From contig OX352762.1 of assembly GCA_947095585.1 (NCBI GenBank), positions 10,333,969-10,397,968 of the forward strand: a stretch of 64,000 bases of DNA. The letters run 5' to 3'. The DNA comes from Nephrocerus scutellatus. Taxonomy: Eukaryota > Arthropoda > Insecta > Diptera > Pipunculidae. Each line of letters begins with the position of its first letter. Within the stretch, counting starts at the first letter, position 1. The translations under genes and the position numbers were made by a program. The notes below the pieces were generated by a model. That model did not search any database, was not told the DNA's origin, and was given only the letters and a program-made list of their open reading frames with translations. Shown one piece after another: positions 11,950 through 22,287 of this stretch.

Positions 11950-12160
11950 TTGTTACGCGTTAACAAAAAGTCGTTAGTTTTTGACCTTTCACACGACCTA
12001 GAGAGCTGAAATTTTGTTACCAGCGTGTGACGCGCGTCCCGCGTCATGTATGGCGCGTGTAACGCATGATTTGATGAGACTTGTTTTAAAACAATTGGTT
12101 AGCGCTCGGCTTGTGATGACGTAATTTGTGACACCCTAAAATTAGATATGTGTGTGCCGA
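11950..12160 (-). repeat. Copy of dispersed 'CTAGGTCGTGTG' repeat
   Basis: In reverse orientation this contains AACAAAATTTCAGCTCTCTA and AGGTCGTGTGAAAGG, shared with the tandem family at 39660, 40682 and 53335. The adjoining part (TTGATGAGACTTGTTTTAAAA and AGCGCTCGGCTTGTGATG) matches 35735-35805. No coding sequence is present. It is probably a non-autonomous or satellite-like family. Confidence 0.6.
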
Positions 12161-12518
12161 GGCATGAAGGCGGCTCAAAATCTTGAAGAATCGTTATCAT
12201 AAACTTCCGCTCATACTTGACGGCGATTTCAATATTCACTTCGATAAAGATGACGGATTGCGCTTACTATTTTTGAAAAATTAACTTAATTTAAATATAG
12301 TTTCTGGTAGAACATCCCCAGTGTTCTAGTGACTAGATATTGTACAACAATTGATGCGATGTTTTCGCGATTCGTAACTCATGTAACTTCCGACGTTCAC
12401 GTATCGTATTTTAGTTACCATAAACCTATTGTCACAGTATTTAATAATGACGTTACTTTCAAACTAAATTAGTGATTAGTGCGTTGGACCACTACTTATA
12501 TGAAATTTTTATTACTTT

Positions 12519-13440
12519 CGAGCCGATGTCATATTGTTTGCCATCCCTAAACTCTGAGCGTCCTGGTCTACGCCATCCTTTCAGCGTAGGCTTGACCGGC
12601 CTCGCTGTCGTGTTCCATAAATTCTACCGCAAAGGACTTTCCGAGCAGGATCCTCTTCGCTCATGCGAGCTAGGAGCCTACCGAGCTTAATTCTCTTCAC
12701 GATGTCGACATCGCGGTAACGCTCGTAGATCTCATCATTATAGAGTCTCCGGAATCGTCCTTCCTGACATACGGGGCCAACAATTCTCAGTAAGACTTTT
12801 CTCTCAAACGCGGCTAAGAGGTCGGGTTGCTTTTTGCTAAGCACCCAAGTCTCGGATTCATATGTAAGTACTGGTATGACCATTGTCTTATATACCAGCA
12901 GCTTGGATGTTATGGTTAAGTTCCTGGATTTGAAGATTCGTGACAGACTGTAGGTTTTGTTGGCTTTAAGCTACCGTGCGCATATTTCTTGTTCCATGCT
13001 GTTATCGGCTGCTACAGTTGACCCGAGATAGTAAAAGGATTGCAGTTCGCGCTCCACTATTTTAATTGTGGGACCAATGTTGGATGTTCTAGTCGCAGAC
13101 GTAGCCACCATGTACTTTGTTTTGCTCTCATTTATGTGCAGCCCCAGATTTCGTGCCGCCTACTCTATCTGGATGAAAGCTTCCTGTACAGCTCTTGATG
13201 GGTTTCTACCGACGATGTCAATATCGTCTGCGTAAGCCAGTATCTGAATTTTTCCATAACCTGCCTGTGTACCAGATATATGCATGTTGGGGGAGATTAT
13301 TGATGATATTTGCATCTTGATTACGCTTCTTACTAAGAAGTTCCTTTGGAAATCAGTTGTTTTTGTCATTGAGTCTGTTTGTAGGACAATTCCATATTCC
13401 GAGTTTATTTTGGAAATAATGTTTGTAATAGTAGTAGTAG
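12519..13440 (-). mobile_element. LINE family B copy (RT block C to C-terminus)
   Basis: On the minus strand, 'ILAYADDIDIVGRNPSRAVQEAF' (RT block C, intact YADD) lies near 13240-13160. Toward lower coordinates come the linker ('RRSNIGP'-like region near 13100), 'YKTMVIPVLTYESETWVLSKK', 'LLAAFERKVLLRIVGPVC' (12883-12581) and 'EEDPARKVLCGRIYGTRQRG', the usual C-terminal order for LINE-B. The first RT blocks and the endonuclease are missing. The copy is enclosed by inverted 19-bp repeats (12471-12489 and 13446-13464) that are not part of LINE-B elsewhere. Frames are broken. Confidence 0.85.
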
Positions 13441-13464
13441 TAGTAGTCCAACGCACTAATCACT

Positions 13465-15129
13465 TAAGCCACGGCCGCTATAGATATTCGTAATTTATTT
13501 TGTGTGCGGCCTCAAGCTGGAATACCATTACTTTTTAACTTTCTGATCTATTTCATCTTCATCTTCTTTTTCTTCTTCTTTTGAATGTTATCTTCTATCG
13601 CTTGTGATATTTAATGTACATTAAAATACCCGCAGCTTTAAAACCAACGTCAAACCAAGGTTTTTGAAACTTTTCTGAACGCAAGATATTTTCCATTTAA
13701 CCATTTTTTAAGGTGTGGGCGTAAAATTCAAGCATTGTTTTCTCTTTTCCTTCATTTCTTGCATGCAGACGGCTCTGAGAACTATTCGAAAAAAAGACTT
13801 GGCATCCAAGTCAGAATCAGTTGGCTGTTTTGGTAGCAATTCTATTCGGTACGGCAATCTGAAACGACGACAACAATAATTTTTCGAAATTCAAAAACTT
13901 TCTCAATTCAGTTCGGATTTTTTATTTGTATTTTAAAAACTCTTTTCTATTCATAGTTCCGTTCCGGTTGTCTGTTTGAAGATAACAATTTAGGTGATTG
14001 GATGGTAGGATTGAATTGCATTGGAACATCAAGGGGGGTACTGCCTGCAGCCTCTGCCACTATACCACCCCCGTACAACTTGAGTAGATGTTTTTGCAAA
14101 ACTTTATCTTTTCTTGATACCAAGTTGATGCGTGTGTTCTTACGTAAGAGTGATTTTCTTATGCATGGTGGTGTAATATGTGAGAAAGTTTTTTTTTTTT
14201 TTTTTATTTTTGGAAAAAGTGTCCATCCTCTCTGTTCCTTCACGAAGATAAAAAAAAACTTTTAGGTCTGTCCTTGCGCATCTGGGTCCACTTTATACTA
14301 CTTATTGCTCTCTCATAATAAGATAAATGGGCACTTACGCAACTACTTTCAGGAGGATGGTCGCTCGGTTTATGCTATGAGGCCGATGGTCCGTCTGGGG
14401 CTGGGTCGTTCAAAAAAGTTTTTACTTCTTTTGCAACTTTTCGAATTGAACAAAATTTACTCGTTCACTCGTTCGTTCGTTATTACGTTTGCGATAACGA
14501 CAAACTTCCATCGTCCTTCGGTAGTTTGTCGATTGCCCACGTTAAATTGGAATTAATTACAATTATTCAGTTTATTTATATTGGCAAATATGTAGTTAAG
14601 ACTTGTGTTTCGTCGAATATAGATTCGTTATCGGTAGGTGTACGACGACAACAGCAGAAAGGAAAAGTAATAGCTTGTGAGGCTTGTTGCTTGCTTGCTG
14701 TCTACTGTCTGTCCTTCGAATGTATCTGTCTGTGGCCGTCCAGTCTGGTCCATTTTTACCACATTATTAAGAAATAGCGTAATATCATGCCACGCGTGGG
14801 TTTAAAGAGTTGTCGTAGCAGTTCGAACTAAGAAACAATATACGCTTTACCGAAGACAGTTGACAAGCGTAGGTTGCGGTTCAACCATCAGACAAGGAGG
14901 TAGCTTGCAATCGGTTTGGAGCGTCACGGGTTTATAGGCGTTTTTCTGTTTCTGTAACAATCAATTAATAAGATTGTAGTAGGTAGCAGACATTTTATTT
15001 TTTTAGATTCATCGAAAAGGATATAAGTTGAAAAGTGAAGAACTAAAAGTCCTCCTTTTTCACTCATACGAGGTAGTTGCCGTGAAACTTCGCCAACACT
15101 CGATTGAAACATCCTCATGACCCTGTTTT
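13465..15129. other. Unannotated sequence
   Basis: No gene was recognised. The first bases after 13464, read in reverse, give GCGGCCGTGGCTTAAGTGATTAG, a tRNA-like SINE head fragment cut off by the inverted repeat. The rest is AT-rich, with a poly-T run at 14189-14205 that explains the phenylalanine-rich or lysine-rich open frames there. Confidence 0.45.
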
Positions 15130-15570
15130 TCTTCCATTGTGAGTAATCGCGGCACCCATCATGCACACAGCTTTCTAAAAGTCTTCGCCTTCTTTGGAGC
15201 CTGTTCTCCCCTTTCAGTCCATTGTTTTGACAGTTTCTGCGTCTCGGGTGTTAAGTTATGGAAAACTCGGCTTTATTGCTGTGAAACTCGATTGAAACAT
15301 CCCCACGACCCTGTTTATCTCAAATCCGAATTATCGGTCAAAATGCGATGTACAGCACTTTTTGAAATGCCTGCCATATCTGCTAGCTCACGTACTTTCA
15401 GTCGACGGTCATCCAATAACATTTTGTGGGGGTTTTTTTTCACCACTTGTGGTGTACTCGCCTCATTTGGTCGACCACTGCGATGTTCGTCTTGGCAACT
15501 CGTACGGCCTCGATTAAACTCTGCGCCCCAATATTTTATTGTTGTAAACGAAGGAGCAGACTCCACCACG
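15130..15570 (-). pseudogene. Rearranged mariner transposase fragment
   Basis: On the minus strand, 15570-15315 gives a good mariner DNA-binding region: 'TTIKYWGAEFNRGRTSCQDE', 'RSGRPNEASTPQVVKK', 'DDRRLKVRELADMAGISKSA', 'VHRILTDNSDLR'. After a stop it continues 'GRGDVSIEFHSNKAEF', then 'TPETQKLSKQWTERGEQAPK', and then returns to 'RKLCAWVPRLLTMEEKQGHEDVSIE'. The last piece belongs before the others in a normal mariner, and the 'GxxDVSIE' segment occurs twice. The catalytic core is missing. Its upstream end abuts LINE-A copy 3. Confidence 0.85.
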
Positions 15571-15623
15571 GTAGAATCTAGGTCGTTATTGATGTTGCTT
15601 AGATTGAGGCCTTTCAAAAGAAA

Positions 15624-16812
15624 GCAGGTTTCCGCACTGGATCCTCCTGTGTCGACCATATCAACACCCTGCCGATCATTATTGAGCAGTGCGTTGAGTT
15701 CCGGTCACCACTGCACCTGCTTTTCATCGATTTTGTTGAGCAGGCGTTTGACAGTGTCAACAGACAGTTTATCTGGCTCGCCTTACACAGGAGAGGTATA
15801 CCCGATAAACTAATAGCTAATATTAAAGCAACCTATGATGGCTCTAAATGTCATGTGCTGCATAGAGGAAAGCTGTCAGAGGAATTCGAGATCCTAAGTG
15901 GGGTACGACAAGGTTGCATTCTATCACCGATACTTTTTTTGTTGGTGATTAGTGCTTCTCGCAGCTTTATCTACTGGAAACGGAAGAATTCGTTGGACTC
16001 TTACATCTCAACTCAAACATCTGTACTACGCTGACGACGTTTGTTATTCTCACACAGGATTATGGAGCTGCACCAAATGACAACAAATGTGGAAAGGGAG
16101 GCAAATGTTGCGGGTTTGATGGTTAATACTGCCAAAACCAAAATCAACAACCTCGACACTAACTCAGTAACTCAAGTGAACACTGCTGGACAACCGGTAG
16201 AGAGAGTAGGGAGTTTCCAATATCTTGGGAGTATTGTCTCGACCGTAGGTGGAACCGAACAGGATATTGTCAACTGAATCGGCAAAGCAAAATCAGTGTT
16301 CGGAATGATGTCCATTATATGGCGAAGGAATGCGATCAGCTTAAACACCATGCTGCGACTGTTCCGTTCAAATTTTGAATCTATGCTGTTGTATGGATGC
16401 AGCACTTGGAAGGTGACCGCTACTATCACAAAAAGATTACAAAGATTCGTAAATAGGTGCCTACGGAATATCTTAAGGGTTTTCTGGCCTAACCGTATCT
16501 CTAACGAACAGAGAACGGGTCAGGAACCAATAGGCACAGTCATCCAACGACGAAAGTTGCAGTGGATTAGTCATACAATCCGAAAAGGCGACGTTCCATA
16601 GCAAACTACGCAATGCAATGGAATCCGTTATCTCAGGACGGTAGAAGAACGTGTCGTCCGAGATATACATTGCGCAGAACAGTTGAGGAGGAGTCATGGC
16701 AATTGTGGAAGAGTTGGGAGAGAAGAAGCTGAAGATGATTGCCAGAAATCGCACGCGATGGCGCGTAGGCATAGTAGAGGCCCTAGGACCCACAAGGGGA
16801 TATAGGACATAA
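15624..16812 (+). mobile_element. LINE family A, copy 3 (RT to 3' end)
   Basis: Plus-strand, 5'-truncated LINE-A beginning inside RT. An ATG-less open stretch (15624-16034) carries block A ('FIDFVEQAFDSV', one residue longer than in copy 1) and an intact block B ('GVRQGCILSP'). A 5-nt deletion relative to the 10334 scrap (around 15945-15960) then shifts frame before block C ('LYYADDVC', about 16020-16045). Open pieces at 16041-16277 and 16296-16601 continue the C-terminal region, separated by a TGA at 16276 where the related frame has an arginine-type codon. Coding similarity ends at 'ALGPTRGYRT', just before 16812, marking the element's 3' end. Confidence 0.9.
16041..16601 (+). pseudogene. 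LINE-A reverse transcriptase C-terminal region
   Basis: Two neighbouring open pieces, one interrupted protein. The first has 'EREANVAGLMVNTAKTKINN' and 'ERVGSFQYLGSIVSTVGGTE'. The second has 'LLYGCSTWKVTATITKRLQR', 'NRCLRNILRVFWPNRISNEQ' and 'RRKLQWISHTIRKGD'. It is nearly collinear with the minus-strand pseudogene at 5899-6513 but keeps the 'GGTEQDIVN' segment lost there. The RT itself is upstream and frame-shifted, so no functional protein can be made. Confidence 0.85.
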
Positions 16813-18954
16813 AGAACGAAAAAGAAGAAGGCAGAAAGAGGATGGAACTTACTTAAGTCTAACTACAAATGTCCCTTCTCGCTTAAACTGTTGGCTTATC
16901 AAGAGGTTGAATTAAATTTTTAAATCGCGTTCTCAGAAATTTCAAAACGTGCTTTAAGTTGGCAAAAATTAATGAGCAGGGTAGAGCGAAGCGTCACTAG
17001 TTTCTCCCTGGCATTAATCGAAGGGTTGACTTCTTCGTTGGCCATTAACTTTTATTTTGTAACCATCAATGTAAATTGTATGGCGAGTAGGTTTTAATAA
17101 ATAATCAAATTTTATCAACTAAACGTGTTTTTTTGGAAACATTTCCGATTTAAGATAGAAGGATATGCCAAACAATTTGACAATGCAATCAACAAATCAC
17201 AAAATTCCTGTCAACTGAGAACGTATATGTATCTATAAAAAATAAAATAACATCATTCTACAAATGTTACAACGATGTCAGCCACAGATCGCTTGTTCCC
17301 GTTCCCGAACAATCAGATCCAATCAAATTATTCCAAGCATGTTTCATGTTGTACTCGTACTCGTATGCATGGAAATTTCCCAAGCTTCTTGCTTATGCAA
17401 CTATTTTTTGTTGTTGCTGTTTATTTTTCATTTCTGCTTTACTACACATCTATCAAAATGGGAATCTCTAATGCTAAATAAAGAGAAATAAGAACAAATT
17501 CTTATAAGTTTGTGCAACACTCTGGCGCAGTGTTGTGTGTGTGCCAGCAGAATACAAAAACCCCAGTGTGGATTTTGTATACGAGTAGTTCCGATTGGAT
17601 GGAAGAAAAAAGGAAGAAAAGATGTTGTCTCCTCTGAACATTGATATAAATAAAAAAGCACAAAATAACTTCTTGCTTCATCTTCTTCGATATACCACAG
17701 ACACAGACACACATGGAAACGCCTATGGAAGTCCTTATCTTCATCTGCTGCTATATTGTCGATGATGCACATTCTCTGGGTTGTACCGCATTTCCCTCAT
17801 CATCCTGTATTATGCACTCCAGAAAGCTGTACAACTATATTGATCGCCAAACAATGGCATCGCCAAAAGTAGCGAAACAAGATGCGCACCCACACACACA
17901 ATCGATGGCCAAGACAAAGCAGCCGTTCGCAATCGTCCTAGAATATTTGCGGTTGAGTGCAGGAGTGAAAAAAAAGGATCTCTGCTTTGCTCTCGATATT
18001 GCAAATCGTGTACCACCACCACCACACACCACACAATAAACTGCGCAAATATTAAAAGGCATAAAATAGAAAAAATAGCCTTCACAATATTGGTCGGTCG
18101 GTTTGGTTGGTTGGGCGGCTGGCGCGTGAGCGGTCGACGGTCGAACAACCAGCCACGTCCATTAAAAATTCCTCTCCGTGATTTTGTAAAAATGTTATTT
18201 CACTGTTGGTTTTTTTCTTCTTCTTCTACTCGTCTTCTGATTCTGCCAAACTTGTTTTCCATGTGTATCACACAAAAAAGAAACATCAACATCAAACAGG
18301 ATGGTATTGAAGCTCCTGCGATGGGAAAAGAAGTGCTTTTCATAGTGAACGTTGATGCCCGTTCCCATCTGCAAAATTGCTTGAGATTCCTTGAGTTTTT
18401 TTTTTGCACTGAATCGAAGAAGATGACGACGAGACGATGTACTCGTAAGTCGTAATACAAGCTAAAGACGTTTAGGATAACAAACCGGATGAAGGCGATA
18501 CACAGACGTAGCGGGGATGAGTGAGGTGTTGTCTGTGAGCCGATGCGATTCCAAGATTGACTTTGATTTTGGCAATATTCCAAGCTAAATGTCTGCCATA
18601 TATTTCTGTTCGGATACTGCAAGTTGTGTTGTTGTGTGTTTTTCTTTCTTTGATGATGATGGTGAAGATGATGATTGATGAAGATGATTTCAGGGGAATT
18701 TTGGCAAATTGTAAACTACGACTAGAATAACCAGGAAGTTTGATTTAGTATTATTTTTCATTTCTTAAATACCTTCTCCTAATATTTTATATTCATTCGT
18801 CGAGGTCAACATCTAATAGACTCTAAAGTGTAGACCTATAGTCCATAACTCTTCGGTAAGTTTAGTTATCCAAACTAAATATTATCTATAAATAAATATA
18901 ATATAATAAATAAAAGCTCTTAAGTCTTTAGAAGTAGTAAAGGAATCCTTATAT
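16813..18954. other. Unannotated sequence
   Basis: No transposon or host domain was recognised. Overlapping open frames on both strands between 17264 and 18622 are low-complexity and mutually antisense, with no conserved motif. Short GAT/GAA arrays lie near 18648-18690. This could be unique host DNA, intronic or intergenic. Confidence 0.45.
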
Positions 18955-19560
18955 GAATTATCATCATCATATTTGGCTCTATAACCGGGGTCCGGTCCTG
19001 GCCTCCCGCAAAAAGTCTCTCCAACGGTCCCGATTTTGAGCCTATGTCACCTAGTTTTGCTTCCCAAACTCTGGGCGTCCGCCTCTACGGCACCCTTGCA
19101 GCGTAAGCTTGGCCGGCCTCGCTGCCGTGTTCCATAAAACCTACCGCAAAAGACTTTCCGAGCAGGATTCTCTTCGCTCAGGCGAGCTAGGTGTTCTGCC
19201 CACCGGAGCCTACCGAGCTTAATTGTCCTTATGATGTCGACATCGCGGTAACGCTTCTAGATAGCATCACTATTGAGTTTTCGGAATCGTCCTTCCTCAC
19301 ATATGGGGACAACAATTCTCCATAAGACTTTTCTCTTGAACGCGGCTAAGCACCCAAGTCTCGGATCCATATGTAAGTACTGGTATGACCATTCCCTTAT
19401 ATACCAGCAGCTTGGATGTTATGGTTAAGTTCCTGGCTTTGAAGAGTCTTGACAGACTATAGGTGGCTTTGTTGGCTTTAAGCAACCGATCATCTGGCAT
19501 TAGAGCCATGAAAGCGAAATCATTCAGACTTCTATCACTGGCAGCTTCTGACATGACGAC
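18955..19560 (-). mobile_element. LINE family B copy (C-terminal part and 3' tail)
   Basis: On the minus strand this runs from 'RLLKANKATYSLSRLFKARN' and 'LLVYKGMVIPVLTYGSETW' (19554-19297) through the 'DPARK' region to the family 3' end at ATCATCATCATATTTGGCTC (18959 onward, complement of the GAT tail). Relative to the 12519 copy it has lost part of the 'LLAAFERK' segment. The sequence preceding 'DDRLLKANK' does not match other copies, so the 5' junction may be a rearrangement. It is inactive. Confidence 0.85.
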
Positions 19561-19779
19561 TGCTTTTGAAGGGTATCTTTAACGGGTGGCAAGAGTCAGG
19601 AGCCCACAGTAGTACCGCACTTCAGAGCCAGAACCATAGCGGTTTGCGGAAGAAGGAGACTGAAGAGAAGAAATTGTTCCTTACCCGATTCTGAAAGTTT
19701 TTATTCTTCTCATCTGGCATGAATTGCACATTTTGCTAATGTTATGTAATTTTGCTAATTTTTTGCTTAAAATGTAAAA

Positions 19780-20217
19780 TTCCTGCAATTGTGTATTGTG
19801 TTTGATGAGTTACGATTTGTGGTCGATGAATTGTTGAATGCGTTAAATGAATTGTTTGTTATATTCAGTAAACTGCAGAATGCGTTCGATGAATTGTTGG
19901 TTATTTTCGATGAATTGTGGTATGCGTTCAATGAAACGTGGATTACTCTAGATGGATTGTGGATTACGTTCAATAATTGTGGTATGTGTTCAATGAAACG
20001 TCGATTACGCTAGATGAATTGTGGATTATGTTCAATAATTGTGGATTGCGGTTGATGAATTGTGGATTGCATTCAATGAATTGTGTATCACATTCAATGC
20101 ATTGTGGAATACGTTCGATGAATTGCGGTAAATGAATTATATATTGCGGTCGACGAATTGTGGATTACATTCGGTGAATTGTGGGCTACTTTTGGTGATA
20201 ACCTTCGATGAATTGTG
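19780..20217. repeat. 21-bp minisatellite
   Basis: Head-to-tail copies of GAATTGTGGATTACATTCGAT-like units, clearest from 20050 to 20215 where successive units are exactly 21 bp (GAATTGTGGATTGCATTCAAT, GAATTGTGTATCACATTCAAT, and so on). Because 21 is a multiple of three, frames stay open and produce artificial 7-residue protein repeats on both strands ('FDELWxx' forward, 'IHNSSNx' reverse). I do not treat those as genes. The core word is the complement of that in the 10790-11600 array. Confidence 0.85.
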
Positions 20218-21390
20218 GAATTTTGTTTGTGTGTGCATACATATGTAAGATAATGTGAGCTGTCTATACACATGTGTCTTGAATTACTGTAGATCATACA
20301 AATGTGGAAACACAGAGTCGGGAAATTCATTCCACATAATTATTGTGCAGCTAAAGAAGGAATCTCTGAATTGGTTGGTACATCCGAAGATAGGTCTAAT
20401 GGTGGACCCGTGAACTCGAGTTGAGCACTGGTATTACGGTTTGGTTGGAGGATGGGCGGTATGTTTCTGGATATTTCTTTTGAACACTGAATATGGAAAA
20501 AGCGATAAAATAGTGACAAGCAGAAAACATTCGACAAGTGATTCGATTCTTTTTGCGATATTTACGCCAATAGAAGTTTTATCGCGCAGTTCTGAATAAA
20601 AAAAATTTCGTATCAATTCTCCAATCGGTGATACACAATGTGCATTCACTCCAAAATGTTTACAAAGAGTGTTTTCTATTAAAAGATACACATGCGTATA
20701 AAATTTAAAGAAAATCGGGCCCTTTTTTTAAAAAGATATTACCAGTTCTGATGCAATTAAAATGCTAATCTAACTTTTAATTTAATTTTCCACTACCACT
20801 AGCTAGAATTCCAGCTCTCTGCAAAAAACGGATTTATTGCGGTACTCGTGCTGGTGACATTTATTACACTCACGAATGCAACCTTCAACCTAAGCTTGTG
20901 GCATACGTTCTCAGAAACATACAGACACATCTGAGTTGAGGAAAAAAATAATATATCATTGCAAAAACCGGACAGATAAAAGAACTAACCAAAACTAACC
21001 AGAAATCCACAGATTCATTATCGCACATTATGAACCCTGTGGAGACGCAATTGAAACTCCAGCTTCTACGATCATTTTAGTTGCTTGAGCGAAGGATTTC
21101 ATTTAGATGATGACGTGGTGATGGAACAAAAAAAAACAGCAACAATAATTACAACAAAAAATCCACTAAATCATGGAAAACCTACGAAAGTAAATAAAAT
21201 TGCCAGACACGACAGAAAGACAGGGAGAGACTAGATGAAAATAAATTTCTAAAAATGACAAACAGCGAAGCAAGCACATCACATTTCGTATTAAAGTAGG
21301 AAACAGTCACCCTGACATTCCTCCCCTCAAAAGAACTACCGAACTATGAGTCCTATAAGAAGTCCTCTGCGGCATGTGCATATTATGCGC
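20218..21390. other. Unannotated sequence
   Basis: No gene or repeat family was recognised. Short open frames on the minus strand (20340-20691) have no known motif. It is likely intergenic or intronic. Confidence 0.45.
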
Positions 21391-21519
21391 CGCATATAAT
21401 ACTCGTGTATCAAAAGTGTATCTGCAAGTACTCTCACTCGCATCTTGGGCTTGGGCTTGGGCTGTAGCAAGCCCAAGATGCGAGTGATACACTTTTGATT
21501 CACGAGTGTTTATATTTCG
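21391..21519. repeat. Long imperfect hairpin
   Basis: A perfect 19-bp inverted repeat, CACTCGCATCTTGGGCTTG at 21435-21453 with its complement at 21468-21486, encloses a 14-nt loop. Beyond a 13-nt bulge on the left arm only (21422-21434), a second stem pairs 21401-21421 with 21487-21507 (20 of 21 positions). AT-rich flanks add weak pairing. The loop side carries CTTGGG repeated three times. It could be a folded non-coding RNA, a foldback-element remnant or a replication artefact. The sequence alone does not decide. Confidence 0.75.
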
Positions 21520-22287
21520 CTACTCTTCAAAATCTATTTGCTCCTCCTCAGAAATGTGATTAATAACGAACGAAATAAATTAAATCATTATGACAACAAC
21601 GAAACGACTACGCGCAATGCTCCTACACTAATCTCTTCTCTGCTATTGCCATTGTAAAAGTACTGTAGTGGGACGAGTATGAGATAGATGGATGTGTTGG
21701 ACGGGCTGTAGGACGAACCATTGGCATTCATATGTAATTATACATCGCACTCTATGAATGGGAGTATCGCGAAATGGAATGGGTGTGCAACCGAAGATAG
21801 AACTCTTGATGAACTTCTTTTTCGCAGAGATTATTATCTGAACGTTGATAATGGAACCCCTATCCACGAAATTGCATTACATGAAATAAACAAAGAAGCA
21901 CATTCATGACTCGGCTTTGGTGGATTATAACGAGAGCATAATGTACCCTTTTATTATCAAAGTATTTTGGTATTTTTAAGCCATGTTAGAATTTAAAATT
22001 ATCTTTGACGTACCTATGACATTTAAGTGTTTTAAAACCACAAAATTTCAATTTTAATCGAGCGCAGTTCCAGAAGTACCCGACCTGATGTATAGATAGC
22101 GGGTGTTACTTAAAAAGAAGGACTATAGTGGGAAGTACCAACTTTAAAGAGCTTAGATTTTACGTTTGACGACACAATGTTGTTTAGTATTTGTACGACA
22201 GCCATCATTAGTGAACGCTCTCAATGAATTTTTAAACATGGAATAAATTGGTCATCGGTATGTGATACACTACTTTCATTTCATTTA
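21520..22287. other. Unannotated sequence
   Basis: No recognisable coding region or repeat. Minor open frames near 21643-21909 overlap antisense and have no known motif. Confidence 0.4.

Noticed and set aside
15139..15813. 224-codon plus-strand open frame
   Set aside because: It lies antisense to the mariner fragment and then runs out of frame through LINE-A. The reverse-strand and alternate-frame readings have clear transposase and RT motifs; this frame has none.
17264..18622. Cluster of overlapping open frames of 68-140 codons
   Set aside because: They overlap on both strands, are rich in F, C, H and S from low-complexity DNA, and show no domain or splice signals.
19767..20013. Heptad-repeat proteins on both strands
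   Set aside because: A 21-bp tandem unit automatically keeps frames open and makes seven-residue repeats. There is no evidence of translation.
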